Below, one piece after another: positions 7,669-14,210 of a DNA stretch of 14,210 nt (the stretch's first letter is position 1; every line of letters starts with the position of its first letter). The notes under the pieces were generated by a model that was given only the letters and a program-made list of their open reading frames with translations, did not search any database and was not told the origin of the DNA. A program made the translations under genes and the position numbers. The stretch comes from Bacteroidales bacterium (GTDB lineage: Bacteria; Bacteroidota; Bacteroidia; Bacteroidales; UBA4181). The DNA is taken from the NCBI GenBank assembly GCA_031264715.1, contig JAISDP010000277.1, forward strand, positions 1-14,210. The letters are read 5' to 3'.

Positions 7669-7676
7669 CAAAGATA
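7669..7676 (-). promoter_or_regulatory. -7 box of the thioredoxin-like gene promoter
   Basis: TATCTTTG on the minus strand matches TAnnTTTG and stands 24 bases before the ATG at 7644, leaving a short leader of roughly 15-20 bases. The upstream region (7677-7720) is AT-rich but has no exact TTTG at the -33 position. The box overlaps the alternative TTG start, which argues against that start. Confidence 0.5.
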
Positions 7677-7721
7677 TAAAAATAATTTTTTCTATTTTGA
7701 GGGAATAACCTCATTCTCATC

Positions 7722-8285
7722 TTACCTCAACACATGGTAGCTTCCGTCCGTATTCAATTTAATAATTGATGATGCCGTTGCCGGCTGCCGGTCATTTTGC
7801 CGCCAACGAACGATGTAGTCGACTGCTGCCCTGATTTCTCCTGATATTTCGTCGAAAATGCCGGGCGCAGGTTCCCCGCTGATGTTGGCCGAAGTGGAAA
7901 CGACCGGCTTGCCGAATGCCTTGATGAGTTGCCGGCAAAACGGTTCTTTAACCATGCGGATGCCGATGGAGCCATCATCCGCAATAAGATTCGAAGCTAA
8001 ATTCCTGGCCTTTGGGTAGATAATGCTCAATGGTTGTACAGCTTCGGCATCCAGCCGTATGGCAATGCCGGGCGCTTTCTCCACGTAACCGGCAAGCATA
8101 TCGGGGTCGTCTACCAGCGTGAGCATGCTTCGCGCCCCGTTGCGGCGCTTGATGGCGTATATCCGATCTACGGCCGCACTGTTGGTGGCATCGCAGCCAA
8201 TACCCCATACCGTATCGGTAGGGTAAAGAATTACGCCGCCCCGATTCAGTATTTCAAGCGATTTTTCAATATCTTCCCGGAACAT
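7722..8285 (-). CDS. L-threonylcarbamoyladenylate synthase (Sua5/YrdC/YwlC family)
   Basis: This enzyme makes threonylcarbamoyl-AMP from threonine, bicarbonate and ATP, the first step of t6A modification at position 37 of ANN-decoding tRNAs. The 187-residue product consists of one YrdC domain with the signature YPTDTVWGIGCDA (21-33), a basic segment IKRRN (45-49) and the STSANISGEPAP stretch (130-141). It is the short TsaC-like form without the extra Sua5 domain. I chose the ATG at 8285: a longer frame from a TTG at 8363 would run through the metK terminator hairpin and adds residues with no family likeness. It follows metK and is followed by the thioredoxin-like gene's own promoter. Confidence 0.92.
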   Translation of the reverse strand: MFREDIEKSLEILNRGGVILYPTDTVWGIGCDATNSAAVDRIYAIKRRNGARSMLTLVDDPDMLAGYVEKAPGIAIRLDAEAVQPLSIIYPKARNLASNLIADDGSIGIRMVKEPFCRQLIKAFGKPVVSTSANISGEPAPGIFDEISGEIRAAVDYIVRWRQNDRQPATASSIIKLNTDGSYHVLR

Positions 8286-8326
8286 CAATGGTTTGCCGAA
8301 TGTATCAAGCGAAAATGAGAAAAGAA

Positions 8327-8358
8327 AAACCTGCCGCTTACCAAAGTCCGGCAGGTTT
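8327..8358 (-). terminator. Intrinsic terminator after metK
   Basis: On the minus strand a perfect 10-bp stem, AAACCTGCCG (8358-8349) with CGGCAGGTTT (8336-8327), closes a 12-base loop and runs into TTCTTTT. It lies 32 bases after the metK stop and before the start of the threonylcarbamoyl-AMP synthase gene, separating the two transcripts at least partly. Confidence 0.85.
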
Positions 8359-8390
8359 CTCAATCAATAATTCAATATTCAGTAATTCAA

Positions 8391-9638
8391 TTATTTTCCA
8401 AACTCTTTTTTGATGGCATCCACATAATCAAGCTTTTCCCATGCGAAAAATTCGACCTGCCTTGTGGTTTCTCCATGGTAACATACGGGTACTTCTTTTG
8501 TATAAGGCTCGTTCCCGAAGTGTCCGTATTTCACCGTATCCCTGAAAATCGGGTTCTTCAGCCCGAAACGCTTGACGATACTGTATGGCCTCATGTCGAA
8601 TATCTGGTTGATCTTTTGTGCAATGTCGCTGTCGGACATGTTTACTTTGGATGTGCCGTAGGTATTGACATACAGTCCCACCGGCTGTGCCACCCCAATG
8701 GCGTAGGCCACCTGTACCAGTACTTCGTCGGCAATACCGGCAGCTACAATGTTCTTGGCAATGTGGCGCGTGGCATAAGCGGCCGAACGGTCAACCTTCG
8801 ATGCATCTTTTCCCGAAAATGCGCCGCCGCCGTGTGCTCCTTTGCCTCCGTAGGTGTCGACAATGATTTTGCGGCCTGTAAGCCCTGTATCGCCATGAGG
8901 ACCGCCAATCACAAATTTACCGGTCGGGTTTACGTGCAGAATGTAATCCCTGTCAAAAAGTTTCCTGATTCTTTCGGGCAATTCACGAATCACTTCCGGG
9001 ATTAATATTTCCCGGACATCCTTGCGAATGGCTTCCAGCATCCTCGCTTCCCCGTCGAAATCGTCGTGCTGGGTCGAAACGACGATGGTATGTACTCTTT
9101 TCGGTTGACCATTGTCTTCGTATTCAACAGTTACCTGCGATTTGGCATCGGGGCGGAGATATTTCATCTGCCTGCCTTCCCTGCGGATCGCCGTTAATGT
9201 GGTCAGCAACCGGCGCGAAAGTATCAATGCCAGCGGCATGTATTCGTCCGTATCGCGACAGGCATAACCGAACATCATTCCCTGGTCGCCTGCACCCTGG
9301 TCTTCTTCTTTGGCGCGTTCCACGCCCTGGTTAATGTCGGGCGACTGTTCATGTATGGCCGACAACACGCCGCACGAGGCGCTTTCGAACATGTATTCGC
9401 CTTTGGTGTAACCTATATCGCCGATAACATTACGCGCAACCTGCTGTACGTCGACGTATCCGGTGGTTTTCACTTCGCCGCTCAATACTACCAGGCCGGT
9501 GGTTACCAGCGTTTCGCAGGCAACCTTCGATTCGGGGTCACGCCGCAGGAACTCGTCTACTAACGCATCGGAAATCTGGTCGGCAACTTTGTCGGGATGT
9601 CCTTCGGAAACAAATTCCGAAGTAAATAAATAAGGCAT
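8391..9638 (-). CDS. metK: S-adenosylmethionine synthase
   Basis: The enzyme makes S-adenosylmethionine from methionine and ATP in the cytoplasm. It works as a tetramer with Mg2+ and K+. The 415-residue product is full length and shows GHPDK (13-17) near the N-terminus, the first family signature GAGDQGMMFGYA (115-126) and the second signature GGGAFSGKD (270-278) followed by KVDRSAAYA. The ATG at 9638 gives the normal N-terminus MPYLFTSEFVSEGHPDK. A promoter box at 9716-9723 would give a leader of about 70 bases with a weak hairpin. A clear terminator follows at 8327-8358. Confidence 0.97.
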   Translation of the reverse strand: MPYLFTSEFVSEGHPDKVADQISDALVDEFLRRDPESKVACETLVTTGLVVLSGEVKTTGYVDVQQVARNVIGDIGYTKGEYMFESASCGVLSAIHEQSPDINQGVERAKEEDQGAGDQGMMFGYACRDTDEYMPLALILSRRLLTTLTAIRREGRQMKYLRPDAKSQVTVEYEDNGQPKRVHTIVVSTQHDDFDGEARMLEAIRKDVREILIPEVIRELPERIRKLFDRDYILHVNPTGKFVIGGPHGDTGLTGRKIIVDTYGGKGAHGGGAFSGKDASKVDRSAAYATRHIAKNIVAAGIADEVLVQVAYAIGVAQPVGLYVNTYGTSKVNMSDSDIAQKINQIFDMRPYSIVKRFGLKNPIFRDTVKYGHFGNEPYTKEVPVCYHGETTRQVEFFAWEKLDYVDAIKKEFGK

Positions 9639-9715
9639 AAAACTGATATTTAATGTGAACTATTCGGAAAACAACACCTGAATCATGTTATCAATGTTGT
9701 GTGACCTGTCGCGCG

Positions 9716-9723
9716 CAAAATTA
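9716..9723 (-). promoter_or_regulatory. -7 box of the metK promoter
   Basis: TAATTTTG on the minus strand matches TAnnTTTG. The -33 position would fall at the 3' end of the DUF4143 ATPase gene, where GTTTA lies about 18 bases upstream, an imperfect match. The resulting leader (about 9639-9709) contains a six-pair hairpin, acaaca (9671-9676) with tgttgt (9695-9700). Confidence 0.5.
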
Positions 9724-9739
9724 GTAAAAAATGAGTTTT

Positions 9740-11080
9740 TTAAACATATTTTTCCAATATTTTTTCGAGTTGTCCCACGTAATAAAACGGCAGATTGATT
9801 AGCCTGAATTGTTTACCGCTTTGCGTTGTAGCATCGTCAATCGAAAACGGCTGCGACCAAATTCTTACGGCTATGCTGTGCGGGCACTCGTCCATAAACA
9901 GGTGCAGGGATTTAAGCTTTGAATTGTGACCCGATTTCACTTCTACCGGGATTGCCATACTGTTGAATTTATACAGGAAATCGACCTCGGCCGAGGAAGT
10001 TCCCTTTTCCCGACGCCAAAAAATGCGTGTGGTAAGCAAACTGTTGTCAAGAGTCAGAAGCTCCTGCGCCACTATGTGTTCTGCAATTCTGCCCCGCCAT
10101 AGGTCTTCCATGTTTTTTACCGAAAAGACTTCTTTTTGAATGCCTGCGTAATAGTTTACCAGACCGGTATCGAGCCACAGTAATTTCGGGCGGCGGCGAA
10201 AATTTGGCGATAAAGGCATCTGCACCGAAGAGGTAGGATATGCAAGTTCGAGCAGCATCGCTTTCTGAATGGTTTGAAACGCCTTGCTCATTTCGCGCGA
10301 CGAAAAAGCTGTATTGCCGAATTTGTCGAAAGAAATCGCTTCCGCCGCCGAATACCAGCCAATATCCAAAATCGTGCGTATTATCTGGATTTGCAGTGCA
10401 CTGCCGGTATATTTTTCCACATCGTCCTTGTAGGTAACGAGCAGGGAATCATATATCTCTTTTACTGCAACAATATCCCTGTTTTCAGCATATCTCATTA
10501 TTGCGGCGGGCATTCCGCCCACGAGAATATATTTGTAGAAATGTTCGATCATGCGGAAGTGAATGGCCGAAACATCGGTTTGACTTTCAATCAGACCGAC
10601 ATCAAAATCATCGCCGATTCCTCTCAAAAACTCAATAAATGAACAAGGACGGATAGCCATGTATTGCACCCGTCCAACAGGAAACGAAATTTTTCGGACG
10701 TCAATAACCGTTTCGAGCATCGAACCCGCAACAACAACGTGAATGTAATTTGCCTCTTCGTAAAAATAGCGCAAAATCGCAACGGCCGGTTTGGAATACT
10801 GTATTTCGTCGATAAAGAGCAAGACCGATTTGTCGGTTTTCATCACGCCTTTATAGAAAAACAAATCCGTAATCGTCTTTTGAACATCGTTCCCGGTTTC
10901 AAACAACTGACGCTCGTTTTCGTTCTCCAAATTTAATTCCAGATAAACGTCATAATCTTTGGCGAGTTCGCGCACAAGCGTTGTCTTGCCAACCTGCCTT
11001 GCTCCGCGCAAAACAAGCGGCTTCCGGTATTTGCTCCTGCTCCATTCGCGCAGGTTGTCCAAAACTTTCCTTTGTATCAT
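9740..11080 (-). CDS. AAA-type ATPase with C-terminal DUF4143 domain
   Basis: The 446-residue protein has an N-terminal P-loop ATPase with Walker A GARQVGKTT (26-34), Walker B LLFIDEIQ (87-94), a sensor-like VVVAGSMLE (115-123) and the family block FPVGRVQYMAIRPCSFIEFL (133-152). The C-terminal DUF4143 region carries a PD-(D/E)XK-like pattern, AEVDFLYKFN followed by IPVEVKSG, resembling restriction-fold nucleases; whether it cuts DNA is unknown. These proteins occur in many copies in Bacteroidales and other anaerobes and their cellular role is not settled. It stands alone with its own promoter and upstream direct repeats. The stop lies close to the metK promoter. The start at 11080 puts the ATP-binding domain at the expected N-terminal distance. 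Confidence 0.88.
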   Translation of the reverse strand: MIQRKVLDNLREWSRSKYRKPLVLRGARQVGKTTLVRELAKDYDVYLELNLENENERQLFETGNDVQKTITDLFFYKGVMKTDKSVLLFIDEIQYSKPAVAILRYFYEEANYIHVVVAGSMLETVIDVRKISFPVGRVQYMAIRPCSFIEFLRGIGDDFDVGLIESQTDVSAIHFRMIEHFYKYILVGGMPAAIMRYAENRDIVAVKEIYDSLLVTYKDDVEKYTGSALQIQIIRTILDIGWYSAAEAISFDKFGNTAFSSREMSKAFQTIQKAMLLELAYPTSSVQMPLSPNFRRRPKLLWLDTGLVNYYAGIQKEVFSVKNMEDLWRGRIAEHIVAQELLTLDNSLLTTRIFWRREKGTSSAEVDFLYKFNSMAIPVEVKSGHNSKLKSLHLFMDECPHSIAVRIWSQPFSIDDATTQSGKQFRLINLPFYYVGQLEKILEKYV

Positions 11081-11100
11081 ATCATGATATTTTATGGATA

Positions 11101-11130
11101 CAAAAGTAATGGTTATTTAAAATCTGCAAA
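11101..11130 (-). promoter_or_regulatory. Promoter of the DUF4143 ATPase gene
   Basis: On the minus strand TTTG (11130-11127) and TACTTTTG (11108-11101) are separated by 18 bases, a close match to the Bacteroidetes -33/-7 promoter. The -7 box lies about 20 bases before the ATG, so the leader is very short. Confidence 0.65.
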
Positions 11131-11173
11131 CTTTTAGGGTATAAACAGTGTCGATTTTACAAACTTTTAGGGT
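11127..11173. repeat. Pair of 14-bp direct repeats upstream of the DUF4143 ATPase gene
   Basis: The sequence caaacttttagggt occurs twice, at 11127-11140 and 11160-11173, with starts 33 bases apart (about three helical turns). The gene-proximal copy contains the -33 TTTG of the ATPase promoter. This layout suits binding sites for a regulator, but a remnant of a mobile or recombination site is also possible. The rest of the spacer (11174-11278) shows no clear element beyond a gcgcgcgc run near 11181. Confidence 0.6.
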
Positions 11174-11278
11174 GGAATATGCGCGCGCTAAAATTGTTCA
11201 CCAAACAGACTGATTCGTAAGTTTAATTGCGAAAAGGTTAAAGAGACCCTGCCAGTGGAGCTAACAATAAGCGCTCTG

Positions 11279-12079
11279 CTAAAACTGTACCCTTATTTTC
11301 AATCCGGCGCTGAAAAGGTTTACCTTATTGACAAAACCGGTATTCAGGATGCTGTTGTGCACAAATACCGCAGGAGTCGATTCCTGATATTCAAGGGCAT
11401 GCCGGTCTTTAGTCTTTCGCATGTCCGTCAGTCCGTAATCCAGATACAGTCCGGCATATACCTTTTTAATACGCACTCCTGCTTCCAGTGTTGCGGCGAC
11501 AGAATACCCCAGGTCGATTTTGCTTTCCGTTTCCGGAAGTTTTGTTCCTTCGGGAAAACCGTGCTGCGGCAGATTGGTATATGTCTGGCCTTCGTATTCA
11601 TACTCGCCCGATACGTTCACCGTTCCGGGACTGATGCTTGCCCGCGCGCTTACGGGCATACCGAGCTTCACTCCGCCGGACAGAAAGAATCCGATGATGC
11701 CGCCTGTCTGATACTGTAGCGTTAAGGGAACGGACAGCGCTGTGATGTTCTGCTTTTCCTCATAGTCTTTTAACGAGTAGGAGATACGGAATTTGTTTTC
11801 GCCTGTACCGTATTCATATCCTTCGGAAAGCGTACCGAAGGACGCCTTACTGCTGTATGTTGCCATTTCAGCTGCGAGACCTATTTTCCACGACGAACTC
11901 AATGCAAGGGAATAGCCAATTCCACCGCCGAAACCGGAACGTGCGCCCGATGTTCCTCCTTCCGGACTGTATTGCAGACCCGACAGTCCCGCCGTGCCGT
12001 AAACCAAAAACTGCGCTGTTGCGATATTTGCCATGAACAGGCAGCAGATAGATAAAAACGTATATTTTAGATACTTCAT
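11279..12079 (-). CDS. Outer membrane beta-barrel protein (PorT-like)
   Basis: The 266-residue product has a clear signal peptide (MKYLKYTFLSICCLFMANIATAQ). Alternating hydrophobic/polar beta strands and glycine-rich turns follow (GGGIGYSLALSSSWKIGLAA, FFLSGGVKLGMPVSA, YAGLYLDYGLTDM), and the end is a strand closing in phenylalanine (FSAGLKIRVQF), the usual barrel-assembly signal. This pattern fits the small outer membrane barrel or PorT-like family of Bacteroidetes. The substrate or partner is unknown. It lies 71 bases downstream of the T9SS-sorted protein gene, with a hairpin between, and no obvious promoter box of its own. It may belong to the same transcript as the Rhs gene and the sorted protein. 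Confidence 0.8.
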   Translation of the reverse strand: MKYLKYTFLSICCLFMANIATAQFLVYGTAGLSGLQYSPEGGTSGARSGFGGGIGYSLALSSSWKIGLAAEMATYSSKASFGTLSEGYEYGTGENKFRISYSLKDYEEKQNITALSVPLTLQYQTGGIIGFFLSGGVKLGMPVSARASISPGTVNVSGEYEYEGQTYTNLPQHGFPEGTKLPETESKIDLGYSVAATLEAGVRIKKVYAGLYLDYGLTDMRKTKDRHALEYQESTPAVFVHNSILNTGFVNKVNLFSAGLKIRVQF

Positions 12080-12114
12080 GTTACTTCATTTTTAAAGTTT
12101 TCCCCGTGTATTCG

Positions 12115-12138
12115 GGCTTCTCCGTCACCGGAGAAGCC
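12115..12138 (-). terminator. Hairpin between the T9SS protein and barrel genes
   Basis: A perfect 10-bp stem, ggcttctccg (12115-12124) / cggagaagcc (12129-12138), has a four-base loop and lies 12 bases after the stop of the T9SS-sorted protein. It is not followed directly by a T-run on the minus strand (CGAATACACGGGG comes next). It may be a weak terminator, or a processing or attenuation hairpin that lowers expression of the barrel gene. Confidence 0.5.
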
Positions 12139-12150
12139 GCAAAACACAGA

Positions 12151-13362
12151 TCAGTCTATAATCAATTTGATTTCCTGACGGCTGCCATCCCTGCTGAAGA
12201 AATGCATCAGATAGATGCCCGAATCCATATCCGAAACATGGATGCTGTTGACGATCGTCGGAAGAGGCAGCCCCGACTTTCTTATACTTCCCTTGATGTC
12301 ATAGATATTCAATACTCCGCCGACGAATGTTTCCGGCAGCGTCAATTGCAAGCTCCCGCCGCGCGGAACAGGGTTGGGGTATACAACGATTTTGTCCATA
12401 ACCCTTGTTTCCGGAACGGGACATACGTTGCGCAGTTTTTCGTCCGCACGTACTTCGGCATAATAATCCGAAACCGTACCCTGCCGTATCACGATATATC
12501 CTCCGTCGCCGGCAGGCGTACCGTCCTGCCGGTACCAGCGAGTTTCGGAAATATGGTATCCTCCGTTGGTTGCAGGGTTGAGGTTGATGGCCAGCACGTC
12601 GTCCCAGCGCTGATAGTACAGCCTGCTGTCGTTGAGCGGCGCGTTGATATTCAACGTATAATTGCTTACCACTCCGCCTATCCCGGCTGTAACCTGAATG
12701 TCGGCTACAGTAAGGTCGTCCGTAAGGTCAATGCTTTGACCGGCTTCATGTTCAACGCCGTTGACGGTTACGGTGGAATTTGGCGAAACCTGCAGGTCAA
12801 GAGCAAGTGAAGCCTCTCCGCAGAGCGCCGCATACTCGATCGTGTTGCCGGCGACCGTTATCTCATTGCCGTTTACAGTGATACCTGCGAGATTCGCTTC
12901 GGACTCCGCAATACTGCCGGCACGTATAATCGTTACGGTGTAAGTCTTAATAGTCCCGTCTTCGGCGGTAACCGTAATTTCCACTACGTTATCGCCGATC
13001 TCAAGAGCTTTTCCGATTACATTACCGTTTACCGTTGCATTGGCGTGGTTTGCCGTACCGATTACGTCAATGGCTGTTACACTGTTAGCTACGTTTACCG
13101 TATAAGTTATTGTATGGGCGTCAAATGACAGGGTTCCGGCGCTTACCGAAAGACTCTTTAACGTGGCATCGTTGCTGAGCGCTATGCCGACAACCGTTTT
13201 TTTCGTACGGTTGCCCAACTCGTCATACGTATAATCAACGGTAATACCGTTGGCGTAGGCTACTTTCTGTAATCTGTTCAGATGATCGTATTGATACGTT
13301 ACTTGCGAAAAGGCAAGGAGGCCGTTCAATATAAAAGCCAATATGATTGATATCTTTTTCAT
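12151..13362 (-). CDS. Secreted YD-repeat / cadherin-like protein with T9SS sorting domain
   Basis: The 403-residue product is a modular surface protein. It has a signal peptide (1-20, ending LLAFSQ), a short Rhs-type YD segment (YQYDHLNRL and YTYDELGNR, 23-52), and a cadherin-like beta-sandwich (about 61-146) ending in EDGTIKTYTVTI. A second, weaker beta region spans about 155-240, and a block beginning YYQRWDDVLAINLNP (249-263) often precedes sorting domains. The C-terminal Por/T9SS sorting domain (about 325-403) has VVYPNPV, LNIYDIKG and SGIYLMHF. It should cross the outer membrane by T9SS. I chose the ATG at 13362, which overlaps the Rhs stop as ATGA and begins a proper signal peptide; the ATG at 13389 would put nine extra residues before it. 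The opposite-strand frame 12106-12810 is a shadow. Confidence 0.85.
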   Translation of the reverse strand: MKKISIILAFILNGLLAFSQVTYQYDHLNRLQKVAYANGITVDYTYDELGNRTKKTVVGIALSNDATLKSLSVSAGTLSFDAHTITYTVNVANSVTAIDVIGTANHANATVNGNVIGKALEIGDNVVEITVTAEDGTIKTYTVTIIRAGSIAESEANLAGITVNGNEITVAGNTIEYAALCGEASLALDLQVSPNSTVTVNGVEHEAGQSIDLTDDLTVADIQVTAGIGGVVSNYTLNINAPLNDSRLYYQRWDDVLAINLNPATNGGYHISETRWYRQDGTPAGDGGYIVIRQGTVSDYYAEVRADEKLRNVCPVPETRVMDKIVVYPNPVPRGGSLQLTLPETFVGGVLNIYDIKGSIRKSGLPLPTIVNSIHVSDMDSGIYLMHFFSRDGSRQEIKLIID

Positions 13363-14210
13363 TTTAATATATATTGCAGTTTTAGCCATTCTTCATATGA
13401 TTTATTTCGATTTTCCTCATTCAACAACAATTTAATTGTTTTCTTTTCTAATTTTGGATTAAGATATTCTGATGAAAGGATATTACCATATTTTGTTTGA
13501 TTCACAAAATACCCATCTCTTTTGGTATCAATATCGTAATAAACGGTCTTTTTAGTTTCCGCCAATCTTTTTTCTGCTGATTTGAAATTTTCTTTTATCT
13601 CATCATATTCATCACCAGCATAACCAAGCAATACTCCTGCTCTCCACCAAAAACCATCCATCTCTTTTCGCTCATTTTTTGCTATTTCATACACTCTTTT
13701 TGCTATAAGATATTGTTGATTTGCCTTATATAATTCCTCTAATGTTGATAACCCCATCGGGTCAATCCCCATCACAGGATTATTATCCGCATACGGATAC
13801 AGGTTCGTACTCCAAATCGGGTCTTCGCTCAGGAAGCGTCCGATGGTCGGGTCATAGAAGCGGGCGCGCATGTAATAAAGGTTGTCGTTGGCATACATCA
13901 CGCCGTATTTGCCGACATACCGGAACGGGTTGGCGTCGCTTTCGTCTTTTTGAATGACTTTGCCGAACTCGTCATACTGGTATTTGTGGGTGATATTGGC
14001 GGATGCGTCTACCATGGCAACAATGCTGCCGCGGTAGTCGGAGACGTAATATTCCGCGGTGCCGTCGGGCAGGATGCGCGCTTCCAAGCCTCCTGCGCCG
14101 TAAATGTAGTATGCCGTCGGACTGTTCGACAGATTAGTCTCGGCAATTACATTTCCCATACCCAGAACGTCAACCCAGTAACGTTTACTGCCGTCGCTGC
14201 GAAGATGTCC
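13359..14210 (-). CDS. Rhs-core protein, 3' part, with variable C-terminal tip
   Basis: This is the end of a larger Rhs polymorphic-toxin-type protein. The frame is still open at the window edge (14210), so the N-terminus is missing; the internal ATG at 14159 is not the true start. The visible part carries the Rhs-associated core: YRGSIVAMVD, YQYDEFGKVI, NLYYMRARFYDPTIGRFLSE and YPYADNNP, ending in DPMGL (13749-13763). After it come 129 residues with no recognised domain, rich in K and E and mostly helical in the first 70 residues. Rhs proteins encapsulate and deliver such tips as toxins; that this tip is toxic is inference. GC drops from 64/120 (13801-13920) to 108/360 (13381-13740), a sign of tip replacement. 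The stop overlaps the next gene's ATG (ATGA), and no immunity gene lies between. Confidence 0.88.
   Translation of the reverse strand, partial: GHLRSDGSKRYWVDVLGMGNVIAETNLSNSPTAYYIYGAGGLEARILPDGTAEYYVSDYRGSIVAMVDASANITHKYQYDEFGKVIQKDESDANPFRYVGKYGVMYANDNLYYMRARFYDPTIGRFLSEDPIWSTNLYPYADNNPVMGIDPMGLSTLEELYKANQQYLIAKRVYEIAKNERKEMDGFWWRAGVLLGYAGDEYDEIKENFKSAEKRLAETKKTVYYDIDTKRDGYFVNQTKYGNILSSEYLNPKLEKKTIKLLLNEENRNKSYEEWLKLQYILK

Noticed and set aside
8286..8363. Longer N-terminus of the threonylcarbamoyl-AMP synthase from a TTG
   Set aside because: The extra 26 codons run through the metK terminator hairpin and do not resemble the family.
8475..9005. Plus-strand 176-codon frame opposite metK
   Set aside because: Shadow of a clearly conserved metK with no recognisable features.
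9639..9709. SAM riboswitch in front of metK
   Set aside because: The region is too short and lacks the conserved core of the SAM riboswitch classes I know.
12106..12810. Plus-strand 234-codon frame
   Set aside because: Opposite the T9SS-sorted protein, whose signal peptide and sorting domain are clear; the frame has no signal, domain or promoter.

Overview
The window looks like a chromosomal segment from a member of the Bacteroidales. The evidence is the rplM-rpsI-rpsB-tsf order, an L13 beginning MDTLSYKT, Bacteroidetes-type -7 boxes (TAnnTTTG) instead of -10/-35 promoters, mostly absent Shine-Dalgarno sequences, a Por/type IX secretion (T9SS) C-terminal sorting domain, a PorT-like outer membrane barrel, a DUF4143 ATPase and an Rhs protein. 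Genus or species cannot be fixed from this sequence. Coding GC is around half, with two clear AT-rich islands.

Region 1 (1-3211, + strand) is housekeeping. A non-coding leader holds a cluster of small stem-triloop hairpins and a promoter. It is followed by rplM (GTG start), rpsI, rpsB and tsf, closed by a strong terminator. Region 2 (3240-3512) is a non-coding 41-bp tandem repeat array of six units between the converging tsf and DUF748 genes. Region 3 (3550-9638, - strand) reads, in transcription order: metK, its terminator, the threonylcarbamoyl-AMP synthase gene, a promoter, a secreted TlpA-like thioredoxin protein, an AT-rich DUF3806 gene with a good Shine-Dalgarno, and a large membrane-anchored DUF748/AsmA-like protein. 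Region 4 (9740-11173, - strand) is a stand-alone DUF4143 ATPase. Its promoter -33 box lies inside one copy of a 14-bp direct repeat.

Region 5 (11279-14210, - strand) is the accessory part. It holds the 3' end of an Rhs-core protein whose C-terminal 129 codons drop to about 30% GC, the usual look of a swapped-in Rhs toxin tip. An ATGA stop/start overlap couples it to a secreted protein made of a signal peptide, YD-repeat segment, cadherin-like domain and T9SS sorting signal. After a hairpin comes an outer membrane beta-barrel gene. No separate immunity gene sits between the Rhs tip and the T9SS protein, so how the putative toxin is neutralised, exported or anchored is the main open question. 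This three-gene set is the best candidate for an under-described system here.
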